Source: an uncultured Collinsella sp.
Lineage (GTDB): Bacteria > Actinomycetota > Coriobacteriia > Coriobacteriales > Coriobacteriaceae
Reading direction: 5' to 3'
DNA: 64,000 bases
Assembly (NCBI GenBank): GCA_902491895.1
Contig: CABUJH010000003.1
Location: 1-64,000 of the forward strand
The position numbers were made by a program, and so were the translations under genes. This document shows positions 27,077 through 35,578 of this stretch, piece by piece. The notes beneath the pieces are model-generated. The model was not told the origin of the DNA and made no database searches. It was given only the letters and a program-made list of their open reading frames with translations. The first letter of the stretch is position 1. Every line of letters begins with the position of its first letter.

Positions 27077-30000
27077 TTACTCCTGACGACGCTTCTTGTC
27101 AGTCAGAAAGACGCCGGCGGCTACGAGCACGACACCTCCGATGATAAACGTCTCACCGGCGAGCGCGGCATTGTCGCCTGTGGTGGGAAGTGCCGAGTTG
27201 GCGGCCGTCTTGGCGTTGCCGGCAGACGGCTTTCCAGTAACCGGCTTAGCGGCAGCCTGCGTGACCTTGGCCTGCTCGGCCTTCGCGGCCTCTTGCTCCT
27301 GGTGGGCGATCTCGTCCTTCAGGGCTTGCTCGGCGGCTACGCGTTTTGCCTTCGCCTCGTTGTAGCCGTTGAGAGCCGCGGTGTAGGCGGGCGTCGCAGC
27401 ATCAAGGTCTGCCTGAGCGGCATCAAGTGCGGCCTTTGCGTTATGTTCTGCCTGCTTGGCGGCGACGCACTTGGCAAAGAGGGCATTGAGCGTATCGTTC
27501 GCGTTTGCGTCAGAGCCAGTAGCAATGCCGTTTTCGACGTTGATGGACTTGAGCTTTCCGAGAGTAGCAGCAGCGGCGTCCGATGCGGCCTGAGAATTCT
27601 CGACCGCCTGCTCGGCGTTCGCGATGGCGACGTTTGCCGCACCAAGGGCGACTTCGGCCTCGGTTGCCGCTGCGTCGGCGTCTTTCTTGGCCGCCTCGGC
27701 GGTGGCAAGATTATCGGCTGCGTTACTCAGGGCGTCGGCACGGGCCTTCTTTGAGGCAAAGTCGTTTTTCGCCGTGGTCAGATTGCTCGCGGCGTGCTCC
27801 GCGTTCGCCGCCTTGACCTCAGCGTTGTCCTTCGCGGTGTCGAGGGCCTGCTTCTTGGCGGTCTCGTCGAGCTTCGCCTTTTTGAGAGCGCTCCGGGCAG
27901 ACGTCTGGGCTGCCGTGGCTTCATCAAGCGCCTGATGGGCCTCGTCGGCTTTCTCCTGAGCCGCAGCAACATCGGCTGAATACTTGGCAAGTTCCTTCTT
28001 TGCATCTTGCAGAGCCTGCTGCTTTACGAGAGTCTCTGCCTTGGCGTCATCAACCTTCTTCTGACTCTGAGCGGCCTGCTCTTTCGATGCCTTAAGCTCG
28101 GCGCGCTTCTGGTTGACGACCTGTTCTGCGGTCGCCACGTTGCTTTGGGCGGCTTTGACCCGGCCTTCGGCTTCGGCAACTTTTCCGTTTGCCTTGGCGA
28201 GATTCTGCTTTGCTAGGGCAACAGCGGCGGCGGCACTTGCTACGCTGTCGTTCTTGGCGGCAAGGTCGCTATTCGCGGCAACAATGCCTTCCTGCTTTTG
28301 AGCGACGAGGGTTTCAGCTGCCTTTACGGCATCGGCTTTCGATGCCGCTGTGCTGCGCTTTTGCTCAAGGTCCGTCTTTGCGGCGGCGAGCTTTTCGCTG
28401 GCTTTGGAGAGGCTCAGCTGATACTGATCAAAGAGATTCTCGAGTTCATCGATCGAGTATTCTTTCTCGTACGAACCGTAATTGTCGCCGATCTCCAAGA
28501 CGAACACATACGGCCAAAGGGTTCCGCGCGAGTTGATGCCGTATCCCATGGTTTTGGCGTTAGGTTGTACGATATTCAAATAATGGCCGATGGTGCCAAA
28601 GTCTGCCCCGTGCTTTTCGAATTCGGTTTTGTGGCTCCAGAAAGTATCCCAAGCATCTTTGGGGGCAACGTTGCCAAGGCCGGCTTTCGCTGCAGCCTCG
28701 TCAAATATCTCCTTTTCAGCATCGACCCATTGGTGCGCGATGTTTTCTTTAGTACTGAAGTTCCAAGCGGCATTTTCACAATTGGCGTAATCTGAGTGAC
28801 CTAGCGTTTTGTCAGAGAAATTGGAGTCGGATTGAGCGATTGCCATTTGCTCGGCCGTCACCCTAAGCTCACTCAATCCAACGCTTGCACGGTATTCGTT
28901 AATCTCGCGCAGCTTGTTAAACGATAGCTTGGCGTTGTCGAGTGACGTGCCGTCTTTTTTATCGCCAATGGTCGTCGGGTTTTTATCGCTCTGCCTATAG
29001 ATGATGTTTGCAGCGTCGTTGGCACCGATGAACTGGTAGAAGCCGATGACGCTCTGCGCCTCCGCTGTCGTTGCCTTATCGGTTGCTGCCTTGCACGTAT
29101 CGTATGCTTTCTGTGCATCGACAACGGCTTGATCGGCGGCCGCCTGGTTTGCCTTGGCAGTTTCGAGCGCCTTGTCTGCCTGCTCCTTCTCGGCTTTTGC
29201 CTGGTCGACTTGTTTCTGAGCGGCCTTTGCCTTCTCCAGTTCGGCAGCATGTGCCTGCTTTGCCGAGGTCAACTCCGATTGCGCCGCATCGGCTTTCGTC
29301 TGGGCTGCCGTTACATCATTTTCGGCTGCTGCGACTGTCTGCTTCTTGGCTTCGAGCTCGCTTTCGGCGCCGGTGAGGGCGTCCTGCTTGGATTCAACGT
29401 CGCTATTTGCCTGGGAAAGGCCTGCTTCGGCAGTCGCCTGCTGCTTTTTCGCCTGGTCGAGTGCGCTTTGGGCGGCATCGACCTTTGCCTGGGCGGCGTC
29501 ATACTCCGGGCCCTCGGCGCCTGCCTTTGCGGCCGCCAAATCGGCTTGTGCGCTGTCGTATGCCGCCTGTGCCGCGACTACCTTACCATCCGCGGCGTTC
29601 TTTTCCTGCTGGGCGGAAGCCAGCGTGCCTGCCGCTTCGTCGTAAGCGCTCTGCGCGGCGCTCTGAGCCTGCTGGGCATCGGCGAGCGCGGAATCGGCAG
29701 TGGCCTTCGCAGCCTTTGCTTGGTTCAGAGCGGCCTGCGCATCTGCGGCAGCCTGCTCGGCGACCTTGATTTCCTCCGGCGTTGCGTTGGCGGCTGCCTT
29801 CTGGGCTGCCTCGAGCTTGGCCTGCGCATCAGCTGCCGCTTGCTTTGCGGCATCAAGGACCTTCGACTTGTCCTCGGCGTCGGTCTTGGCTGTATCGAGC
29901 TTTCCCTGGGCATCCTTCAGCGTGGCACTGGCGCTGTCGGCCGCCTTGACGCTTTCATCGAGCTGGCGAGCATATTCGGCGCGCGCGGCGGCCTCTGCCT

Positions 30001-30412
30001 GCGAATTATCGGAGACGGAGGCGTCATAGGTGCTTTGTGCGTTGTCGCGGGCCGCCTGCTTTTCGGTATAGGGAGCAGCCACCGTGTCGTAGTCGGATTT
30101 GGCGTCTGCCTCGGCAGCCTTTGCGGCGTCGATAGCAGCCTGCAAGTCGGCAATCTTCTGGGCGTCTGCCTTTACTGCGGAGCCTGCCGCCTCGCCGGCG
30201 TGGACAGCAAGCGGGGACATGATCGCGTCCTGTGCCGTGGTATCACTCACATCGTTGGCAAATGCCGAGAACGGCGCGAGCAGCGACGAGCCGGTCATAG
30301 CGATGGTGGTTGCCGCGGTGACGGCGAGTCGTGTTGCCTTGTGGCCCGAGAATGTGGGGCGAGGCTCGTCGCCGCTTGAGACTTCCAAGTGTTTAGGTGC
30401 GTACTTTGCCAT
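27077..30412 (-). CDS. Secreted coiled-coil/CAP-domain LPXTG surface protein
   Basis: 1111 residues. A long signal peptide (about 1-57, hydrophobic TRLAVTAATTIAMTGSSLLAPFSAFA) is followed by an Ala/Lys/Glu/Gln-rich coiled coil (about 60-455), a CAP (SCP/PR-1-like) domain at about 490-645 (EINEYRASVGL, GHSDYANCENAAWNF, IGHYLNI, GYGINSRGTLWPYVFV), a second coiled coil (about 650-1040), and the sortase signal LPTTG (1075-1079) with a hydrophobic helix and KKRRQE tail. It should be fixed to peptidoglycan. CAP domains bind lipids or act in adhesion; role here unknown. ATG at 30410-30412 follows GGGAGAAG. TGTTGCGCAACA, shared with the kinase island, lies 67 bases upstream. Confidence 0.9.
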   Translation of the reverse strand: MAKYAPKHLEVSSGDEPRPTFSGHKATRLAVTAATTIAMTGSSLLAPFSAFANDVSDTTAQDAIMSPLAVHAGEAAGSAVKADAQKIADLQAAIDAAKAAEADAKSDYDTVAAPYTEKQAARDNAQSTYDASVSDNSQAEAAARAEYARQLDESVKAADSASATLKDAQGKLDTAKTDAEDKSKVLDAAKQAAADAQAKLEAAQKAAANATPEEIKVAEQAAADAQAALNQAKAAKATADSALADAQQAQSAAQSAYDEAAGTLASAQQEKNAADGKVVAAQAAYDSAQADLAAAKAGAEGPEYDAAQAKVDAAQSALDQAKKQQATAEAGLSQANSDVESKQDALTGAESELEAKKQTVAAAENDVTAAQTKADAAQSELTSAKQAHAAELEKAKAAQKQVDQAKAEKEQADKALETAKANQAAADQAVVDAQKAYDTCKAATDKATTAEAQSVIGFYQFIGANDAANIIYRQSDKNPTTIGDKKDGTSLDNAKLSFNKLREINEYRASVGLSELRVTAEQMAIAQSDSNFSDKTLGHSDYANCENAAWNFSTKENIAHQWVDAEKEIFDEAAAKAGLGNVAPKDAWDTFWSHKTEFEKHGADFGTIGHYLNIVQPNAKTMGYGINSRGTLWPYVFVLEIGDNYGSYEKEYSIDELENLFDQYQLSLSKASEKLAAAKTDLEQKRSTAASKADAVKAAETLVAQKQEGIVAANSDLAAKNDSVASAAAAVALAKQNLAKANGKVAEAEGRVKAAQSNVATAEQVVNQKRAELKASKEQAAQSQKKVDDAKAETLVKQQALQDAKKELAKYSADVAAAQEKADEAHQALDEATAAQTSARSALKKAKLDETAKKQALDTAKDNAEVKAANAEHAASNLTTAKNDFASKKARADALSNAADNLATAEAAKKDADAAATEAEVALGAANVAIANAEQAVENSQAASDAAAATLGKLKSINVENGIATGSDANANDTLNALFAKCVAAKQAEHNAKAALDAAQADLDAATPAYTAALNGYNEAKAKRVAAEQALKDEIAHQEQEAAKAEQAKVTQAAAKPVTGKPSAGNAKTAANSALPTTGDNAALAGETFIIGGVVLVAAGVFLTDKKRRQE

Positions 30413-30478
30413 TTCTTCTCCCAATCGTTGAAGGGGTACCTATGACAATTCGTACGTTACGACTGCCGAAAGGGTTTC

Positions 30479-30490
30479 TGTTGCGCAACA
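30479..30490. promoter_or_regulatory. TGTTGCGCAACA palindrome upstream of the surface-protein gene
   Basis: Perfect 12-bp dyad, 67 bases before the start codon of the minus-strand CAP/LPXTG gene. One of nine copies found only in promoter regions between 30.4 and 58.9 kb; proposed operator of an unidentified regulator. Confidence 0.75.
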
Positions 30491-30554
30491 TTGGCAAGGA
30501 AATATCGACACACTTGAGTCATATATTATGAGGCGAAGTTCTCGGCAAGCTAAT

Positions 30555-30773
30555 GTCTCGATCCGTAACATCTAGCACCAAATATGACCTCTAACTGTTA
30601 CAGATTGAGACAGACCGTCCGCGGTCAACTCAAATGTCTTGATCTGTAACATCTAGAGAGGTTTTTAACCCCTTACTGTTACAGATTGAGATGTTGTCTC
30701 GCGGGGCTGGGGTTTTGTCTCGATCTGTAACATCTAGACCGGTTTTTGGGTTCTAACTGTTACAGATCGAGAC
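30555..30773. repeat. Family A hairpin array, three units
   Basis: Units 30555-30611, 30636-30692 and 30717-30773: each 57 nt, spaced exactly 81 nt start to start, with 24-nt spacers. The third unit folds almost completely (arms plus TCTAGACC/GGGTTCTA around a TTTTT-containing loop). It lies just beyond the end of the kinase gene at 30816; the gap 30413-30815 holds only this and the operator. Confidence 0.95.
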
Positions 30774-30815
30774 AATTGCCGGGGAGGGGCCCCGCCACGG
30801 CAAGACGCCCACTCC

Positions 30816-32900
30816 CTAGATGCAGAATCCGGGGATCACGCAGGTCCGCTTGTTGGGCTTGCTTGCAGACGTTGCGTACGTAAAGACGTCGCCGTCGCGT
30901 CCCACGCGGTTCATATAGAGCGTGCCTTCGCTCTCTGATGTGTCGGGACTCGCCGTTCGTTCCCACCAACAGGCGTCCCTGCCCTTCCACTGGCGAACCA
31001 ACATCTCGTTCGTGGTATACGGACTCACCTTAAGCTCGCGGAAGAGTTGGTACTCCTTGCCCTCGCCGTTATAGATGTCGGCCAGGTAGTGAAAGCCCTC
31101 GGCAAATGACTCGGGCGGCTGCACTCCGCACAGCTCGACCATGGCGGGCAGCCAAAGGGTTGCGGGCAGCTCGCTCAGACACGATGCGCTTCTGGCGGCT
31201 CCAACGTTATTCGAGACCTTTTTGACAGATTTAATGAGTGCGCGCAGCTCGTTGGGCAGCAGCTTAAGGCCGTCGTTGTCGAGCCATTCCCGCAGTTCGC
31301 AATCTGCCCAGCCGGTGCTCAACGGTTGGGCCGCGGCATCGCGCTCGGCAATGCCGGCATCGAACATAAACGTCAGTCCGGCCTTGCCCGTCCCGTCCAG
31401 AAGCTCGTCGTGACGGATGCCCACAAGCTGCGCGCCGATGTGCAGCCCGTTGGTGAGCCTCACGCGCTTGGTACACGGATAGGGGATATGCCCGTTGTCG
31501 TCGAGCAGATGATAGCGCTTGGCAATCTCGCGTGCCTCGCTACGGGTCTCGGCGGCCTTAATCTTGAGCGAAATCTCCTGCAGCTGATCCCAGGTGTAGT
31601 CGTCAAGTGAACCGCGGATGCCGTCCAGGTAGTCGGGGATACCAAAGCCATGGGTTGCCGCCCCGATAACGCCGAGCCCCGCAACGGCCGCGACAACGCC
31701 ACCGATAATAAAGCGGCGGCGGGTCATGGCATCGTGCCGGGCTTGCTCCAAGATCTCTCGTGCGCGCTCGCCGGCGACGTCGACCTTAAGGTGCGTGCCA
31801 GAATCGATATCAATCGCGGCTTCGTCTCCTGCGCCTTCGCGGCCCTCGGATTCGGCATCGGTGAGGTATGCCGAGAGCACCTCGAGCATCTGCTGCTCGG
31901 TGGGACGATCGCACTGCTCGACTGAGATGCCTTTCATGATGATCTGGACGAGCGCTTCGTCGTCATTGCATCGCGGCTCGAGCGGTGCCGGCTTGGTCTT
32001 GGTCTTTATGAGGTAGAACGAGCCGGTTGCCGCGGCACCCGTCGACTCAACATCGAACGGTTTGCGGCCGCTGTAGAGCTGGTACAGAATGCTCGAAAGC
32101 GCATAGACGTCGATTGCGGGCGAGCGGCGAAGGGCCGTGATGCCTTCGATATCCTGCGTGAGCATCTCGGGTGCGGCGTATGCGGGCGTGGCAAAGCGCC
32201 AGATGTCGGCGCGCCGGGTGATCGTGTCATCGTCGAGGGCCATGGTCGCGGAGCCCATGTCGATGAGGCAGGGGTCAAAGGAGCAATCGGCGATCTGCTG
32301 CTCAAGCGTTCGACTGGTGGTACGGAACATGATATTGGCGGGCGACAGGTCGCGATGGACGACCGGATTCACGAGCCCCTGGGTCATCAGGAGTGCGCGA
32401 AGCACGGCGTTTCCAACGGCGGCCACCATCTGGGTGGTTAGCCCACCCGAGGCATGGTGCGGAAGCAGGGGCAGCGCCTGCTTGAGCGAGGTGCCCTCGA
32501 CCCACTCCATGAGGATGAGCGGGTCGTCCTCGCACGATCCATAGCCATAGACGCGCGGAAATCCGCGCAGGTGCGAGACAGTGCACAGATGACGGTACTC
32601 CTCGAACAGCGCAGCGGTATTGGCCAGGTGCGCAGCCGCTTGCTCGGCGGAGCGATCGGGGGCTTGGTCGGAAAGGATGGCGTTGTCCTTGAGCAGCTTG
32701 ACGGCAAAGACCTCGCCGCTCGTGTTGGTCGCGCGCAGCACGTGTCCGATATTGCCGCCGTCGCGGTATGTCGTCTGAAGAATAAGCGTCATAAACCGTC
32801 GCTTGGCGTCGTCCTCGGCGCTGGGGTCGACCGCCACGGCGGTGTCGAACGTGTCGAGACGGATGAGTTTGTCGCCAGGGGCGGTGTTGGTGGTATCCAA
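30816..32900 (-). CDS. Ser/Thr protein kinase, membrane-anchored, with C-terminal DUF6273-like domain
   Basis: 694 residues. Kinase domain about 40-345: ATP lysine K68 in VFAVKLL, catalytic loop HRDLSPAN (H182-D184), metal aspartate D214 in a DMG (instead of DFG) motif, and APE (PAYAAPEM). A membrane helix follows at about 396-418 after MTRRRF. The C-terminal 270 residues look like the DUF6273-type domain of extracellular gut lipoproteins (KRVRLTNGLHIG, WADCELREWL, ACWWERTASP, CVIPGFCI), so it is probably a transmembrane receptor-like kinase with an outward-facing sensor. TTG start at 32898-32900 follows AAGGAA. Downstream of the FHA gene in the same direction, 170 bases away. Confidence 0.88.
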   Translation of the reverse strand: MDTTNTAPGDKLIRLDTFDTAVAVDPSAEDDAKRRFMTLILQTTYRDGGNIGHVLRATNTSGEVFAVKLLKDNAILSDQAPDRSAEQAAAHLANTAALFEEYRHLCTVSHLRGFPRVYGYGSCEDDPLILMEWVEGTSLKQALPLLPHHASGGLTTQMVAAVGNAVLRALLMTQGLVNPVVHRDLSPANIMFRTTSRTLEQQIADCSFDPCLIDMGSATMALDDDTITRRADIWRFATPAYAAPEMLTQDIEGITALRRSPAIDVYALSSILYQLYSGRKPFDVESTGAAATGSFYLIKTKTKPAPLEPRCNDDEALVQIIMKGISVEQCDRPTEQQMLEVLSAYLTDAESEGREGAGDEAAIDIDSGTHLKVDVAGERAREILEQARHDAMTRRRFIIGGVVAAVAGLGVIGAATHGFGIPDYLDGIRGSLDDYTWDQLQEISLKIKAAETRSEAREIAKRYHLLDDNGHIPYPCTKRVRLTNGLHIGAQLVGIRHDELLDGTGKAGLTFMFDAGIAERDAAAQPLSTGWADCELREWLDNDGLKLLPNELRALIKSVKKVSNNVGAARSASCLSELPATLWLPAMVELCGVQPPESFAEGFHYLADIYNGEGKEYQLFRELKVSPYTTNEMLVRQWKGRDACWWERTASPDTSESEGTLYMNRVGRDGDVFTYATSASKPNKRTCVIPGFCI

Positions 32901-33070
32901 GACGTTCCTTCATTTGGTGGGGCCGCGTGCTCACGCCGAGAACGCGATTATCGATTAAAGCCCATGATAGACGTGTTCGCCGATAAGCTGGCTCGTATTG
33001 CTATTTATAGTGCAGCGTGCAACGTAAATGATATAAGACGAGTGACACCTGTTTCCCACGTCTCTACGCG

Positions 33071-34033
33071 CTAGTCCACAATAACGAGAAACGTTGTATA
33101 GAGACCCAAATGAAGTCTGTCGCTGTTGGCGATTTCCACGGGGGGATAGACTTTGCCGGGCTCTCGTTGGTCGCGGGGCGGCTCGATTACGATATCGCCG
33201 TCGCCTGCACCCGATTCGAGCACCGTGCCGTTGGTCGATCCAAGGCCCTGGGCGTACCAGTGATCACCCTCAAGCCAAATGCGAAGATGCTCGCGCGATG
33301 CATCGGCGCCCACATCGGTGATGCTGGGCGAGGTTTTGGGCAAAGAACCAATCACGGTGCCGCGCGGATCGCGTGTGAGGGGATGGATTTGCATGTCGAC
33401 GCAGTTGTCGGCATGCGTCCTGAGCAGACCGAGGTTGGGGGCGACGGCGCGCGGCTGCTCCAGGCTGCTCATAAAGCCACGTCCGACGGTAGTTTCGGTG
33501 GTGCCAAAGTGCCCGCCCGTCTTGCTGTCGCAAAAGCGCTCGACGGTGGCCACGCCTTGAACGGGATCGGCAAGTGCTCCCGTTGCCACAAAGAGCATCA
33601 GGAAGAGCGTGCTCTTTTCGCGGAGGCTGTGGTCATCGGAGCTGTTGATACGCCCCAAGGCGTTGGCGTAGAGGCGGTCGTCGAGGTCATAATCGGCGAG
33701 AATCGACATCATGCCTTGGGCCGCCGGGCCACTGTAATGCTCGGATATTTCCTGATAGGCGCGATCGCCTCCGCCGAGCTTGTTGCTAATGGCGGCGGCA
33801 AGGTTAAGCGTGGAGACGGTAAGGTCATTGTAGATGCCTGGTGCACACTGATCGGGCTCGCGGTGGACGATGTAGCGAGTGAGGTACGAGCGGTTGGTAG
33901 AGCATTTGTCGAGCAGGGTGCTGCCTGCATACGAATTGCCGTTGATGAGCATTCGCGCAATCTCGAGATGCTTGAGACCGCCGAACGATCGGATGTCGTT
34001 GTAGAGGACCGAGCACGGTGTTTCCGCCGCCAT
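33071..34033 (-). CDS. FHA-domain protein with candidate phosphoacceptor motif
   Basis: 320 residues. The C-terminal part (about 222-320) is an FHA phosphothreonine-binding domain: SREH at 246-249 and GSTNGT ending at 270 are the phosphate contacts. The N-terminal 160 residues are helical and not recognised. Just before the FHA domain lies TTETTV (178-183), reminiscent of the ETT motif phosphorylated by PknB/PknG-type kinases in GarA and OdhI, where phosphorylation drives intramolecular FHA closure; the same switch here is inference. ATG at 34031-34033 follows GGGGAGG. Probably co-transcribed with the downstream kinase. Confidence 0.87.
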   Translation of the reverse strand: MAAETPCSVLYNDIRSFGGLKHLEIARMLINGNSYAGSTLLDKCSTNRSYLTRYIVHREPDQCAPGIYNDLTVSTLNLAAAISNKLGGGDRAYQEISEHYSGPAAQGMMSILADYDLDDRLYANALGRINSSDDHSLREKSTLFLMLFVATGALADPVQGVATVERFCDSKTGGHFGTTETTVGRGFMSSLEQPRAVAPNLGLLRTHADNCVDMQIHPLTRDPRGTVIGSLPKTSPSITDVGADASREHLRIWLEGDHWYAQGLGSTNGTVLESGAGDGDIVIEPPRDQREPGKVYPPVEIANSDRLHLGLYTTFLVIVD

Positions 34034-34115
34034 GGCTGCCTCCCCAGATAACTTTAATGACGTACTGCAAACATGTTAGGAAATGGCTACGCTCAAAGCG
34101 TACCGACTCGAAAAA

Positions 34116-34127
34116 TGTTGCGCAACG
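34116..34127. promoter_or_regulatory. TGTTGCGCAACG palindrome between divergent FHA and zinc-ribbon genes
   Basis: 11 of 12 positions match the TGTTGCGCAACA consensus. It lies 83 bases before the minus-strand FHA gene and 87 bases before the plus-strand zinc-ribbon gene, placed to control both. Confidence 0.72.
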
Positions 34128-34213
34128 CTTTGCATAACTATCGAGACATTATAGGGCATATACGCCAAGTTGCAGGATGGCTGCAAGCGACACATTTTGA
34201 GAGGTTGTGCCCT

Positions 34214-35458
34214 ATGGAATGCCCTTATTGCGGTGCATTATTGCCCGATGACGCTAGTTTTTGCTCTGAGTGTGGATCGCCTCTTGCCGCGCCCTCATCG
34301 ACTGCGCCCGCTCCCGAAGATCCCTATACTACGCCCCAGACCGTGTCACAGAGCCCTGCCTTTTCTTGGCGCGACGGCGAGGCCGCTACGGCGGCAACGG
34401 TGGAGTTGCCTAAGGCGGATGTTGCCTCGAAAGCAGACGAGCAGCCGGTGACGGCACCCGGCGCGTCTGAGCCCGCTGCGCTCGAATCCGATTCGGACGC
34501 CACGCGTGTAGTCGATCCCTTGTCAGACTTTGGCACTACGATCGAGGATGTGGAAACTGAGCCTGCCTGCCATGCCGATTTTGGTTCTACGCCGCTCAGT
34601 GAGGAAGAGCAGCTCGAGCAGGACCGCGAGAGCCTCAAGACGGCCAAGGCCGAGTACAAGCTAGCACGCAAGCGCCTGGGCAAGTCGTATGCGCCCGCCA
34701 TCGCCGCCGGCGTTATTGTCGTTGCCGCCTTGTGCGCGGGAACCGGCTGGGCGGGCTACTCATATGGTTTGGCCCATCCGCAAAATACGGAGCAGATTCA
34801 AAAGCTCAAGAAGCAGCTTGAATCTTCCAAGGACGAACTCATAAAAACGCAAGACGAGCTCGATCAGACAAAGTCCGACCTTAAGGATGCTAAGGCGGAG
34901 CTCAAGACCGCAAGCAAGAACGGCGAGGACGCCAGCTCCAATGCCGAGGGCTCTTCCACGACGGGCAATGCGACCTCGTCGATCACCACGACCTCTGGTA
35001 GCACGGCGAAGCTCAACATCGATAAGCCCACGAGCTTTGCCAACACCACGTGGCGCGGGGCATTTAAGGAGACGGGCAACTCTTGGGGCCATACTTGCTA
35101 CGGCGCGAGCAAAAACGACCTTGTGATTGTGTTTAAGAGCATCAGCGATTCCGGCGAAGCGGTTGCAGACATCTCGGCCACGCTGCATGCCCACGATACC
35201 TACAACGCCGAAAAAACCGTCGCCCAATCCGATGGTGACGACTATCGCACCTACACGGACGTCACCGGTACGTTTGTCAGAAACAAGGGTTTTGAATTCT
35301 CGCTTCCCGTCGAGGAGGAGGACTGCGACCTTACGGTTACGGGTGTACCTAAAAAGAAAAATGGCAAGTACTACCTGAATACCACAGTCGAATCGGGAGA
35401 CGGCGCCGTTACCATGGGAACGCGCATCACGGATTCCTTTGAGCTTTTGATTTCCTAG
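34214..35458 (+). CDS. Zinc-ribbon membrane protein with coiled coil
   Basis: 414 residues. An N-terminal zinc ribbon (MECPYCGALLPDDASFCSECG, C3/C6 and C17/C20 region) is followed by a Pro/Glu-rich linker, a short helix, a membrane segment at about 160-182 (AIAAGVIVVAALCAGTGWAG), a coiled coil (about 195-235, QKLKKQLESSKDELIKTQDE), a Ser/Thr-rich linker and a beta-rich C-terminal domain (about 275-414) that should lie outside the cell. No catalytic motif. ATG 34214 is chosen since the zinc ribbon begins at the second residue and GAGGTTGTG lies upstream. The linker is rich in Thr and Ser and could be a kinase target (inference). Confidence 0.82.
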   Translation: MECPYCGALLPDDASFCSECGSPLAAPSSTAPAPEDPYTTPQTVSQSPAFSWRDGEAATAATVELPKADVASKADEQPVTAPGASEPAALESDSDATRVVDPLSDFGTTIEDVETEPACHADFGSTPLSEEEQLEQDRESLKTAKAEYKLARKRLGKSYAPAIAAGVIVVAALCAGTGWAGYSYGLAHPQNTEQIQKLKKQLESSKDELIKTQDELDQTKSDLKDAKAELKTASKNGEDASSNAEGSSTTGNATSSITTTSGSTAKLNIDKPTSFANTTWRGAFKETGNSWGHTCYGASKNDLVIVFKSISDSGEAVADISATLHAHDTYNAEKTVAQSDGDDYRTYTDVTGTFVRNKGFEFSLPVEEEDCDLTVTGVPKKKNGKYYLNTTVESGDGAVTMGTRITDSFELLIS

Positions 35459-35489
35459 TACCTCGTATTGTCAGCGTGCGATGCATGGG

Positions 35490-35540
35490 GACGGTGGCGG
35501 GCGCGGCTTTATTGAGAGTTGCGCCCGCCACCGCTTTTTG
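35490..35540. terminator. Bidirectional terminator between convergent genes
   Basis: Perfect 13-bp stem CGGTGGCGGGCGC (35492-35504) with GCGCCCGCCACCG (35521-35533), then CTTTTTGC. Serves the zinc-ribbon gene and probably the convergent kinase gene. Confidence 0.85.
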
Positions 35541-35578
35541 CAAATGGGCCTATTTGCTGACTTGGGTTTTACTGCCGG

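Noticed and set aside
29129..30379. Plus-strand 416-codon frame over the coiled-coil surface protein
   Set aside because: Leu/Gly/Cys-rich product is the mirror of the Ala/Lys/Glu repeats of the real gene; no start signal.
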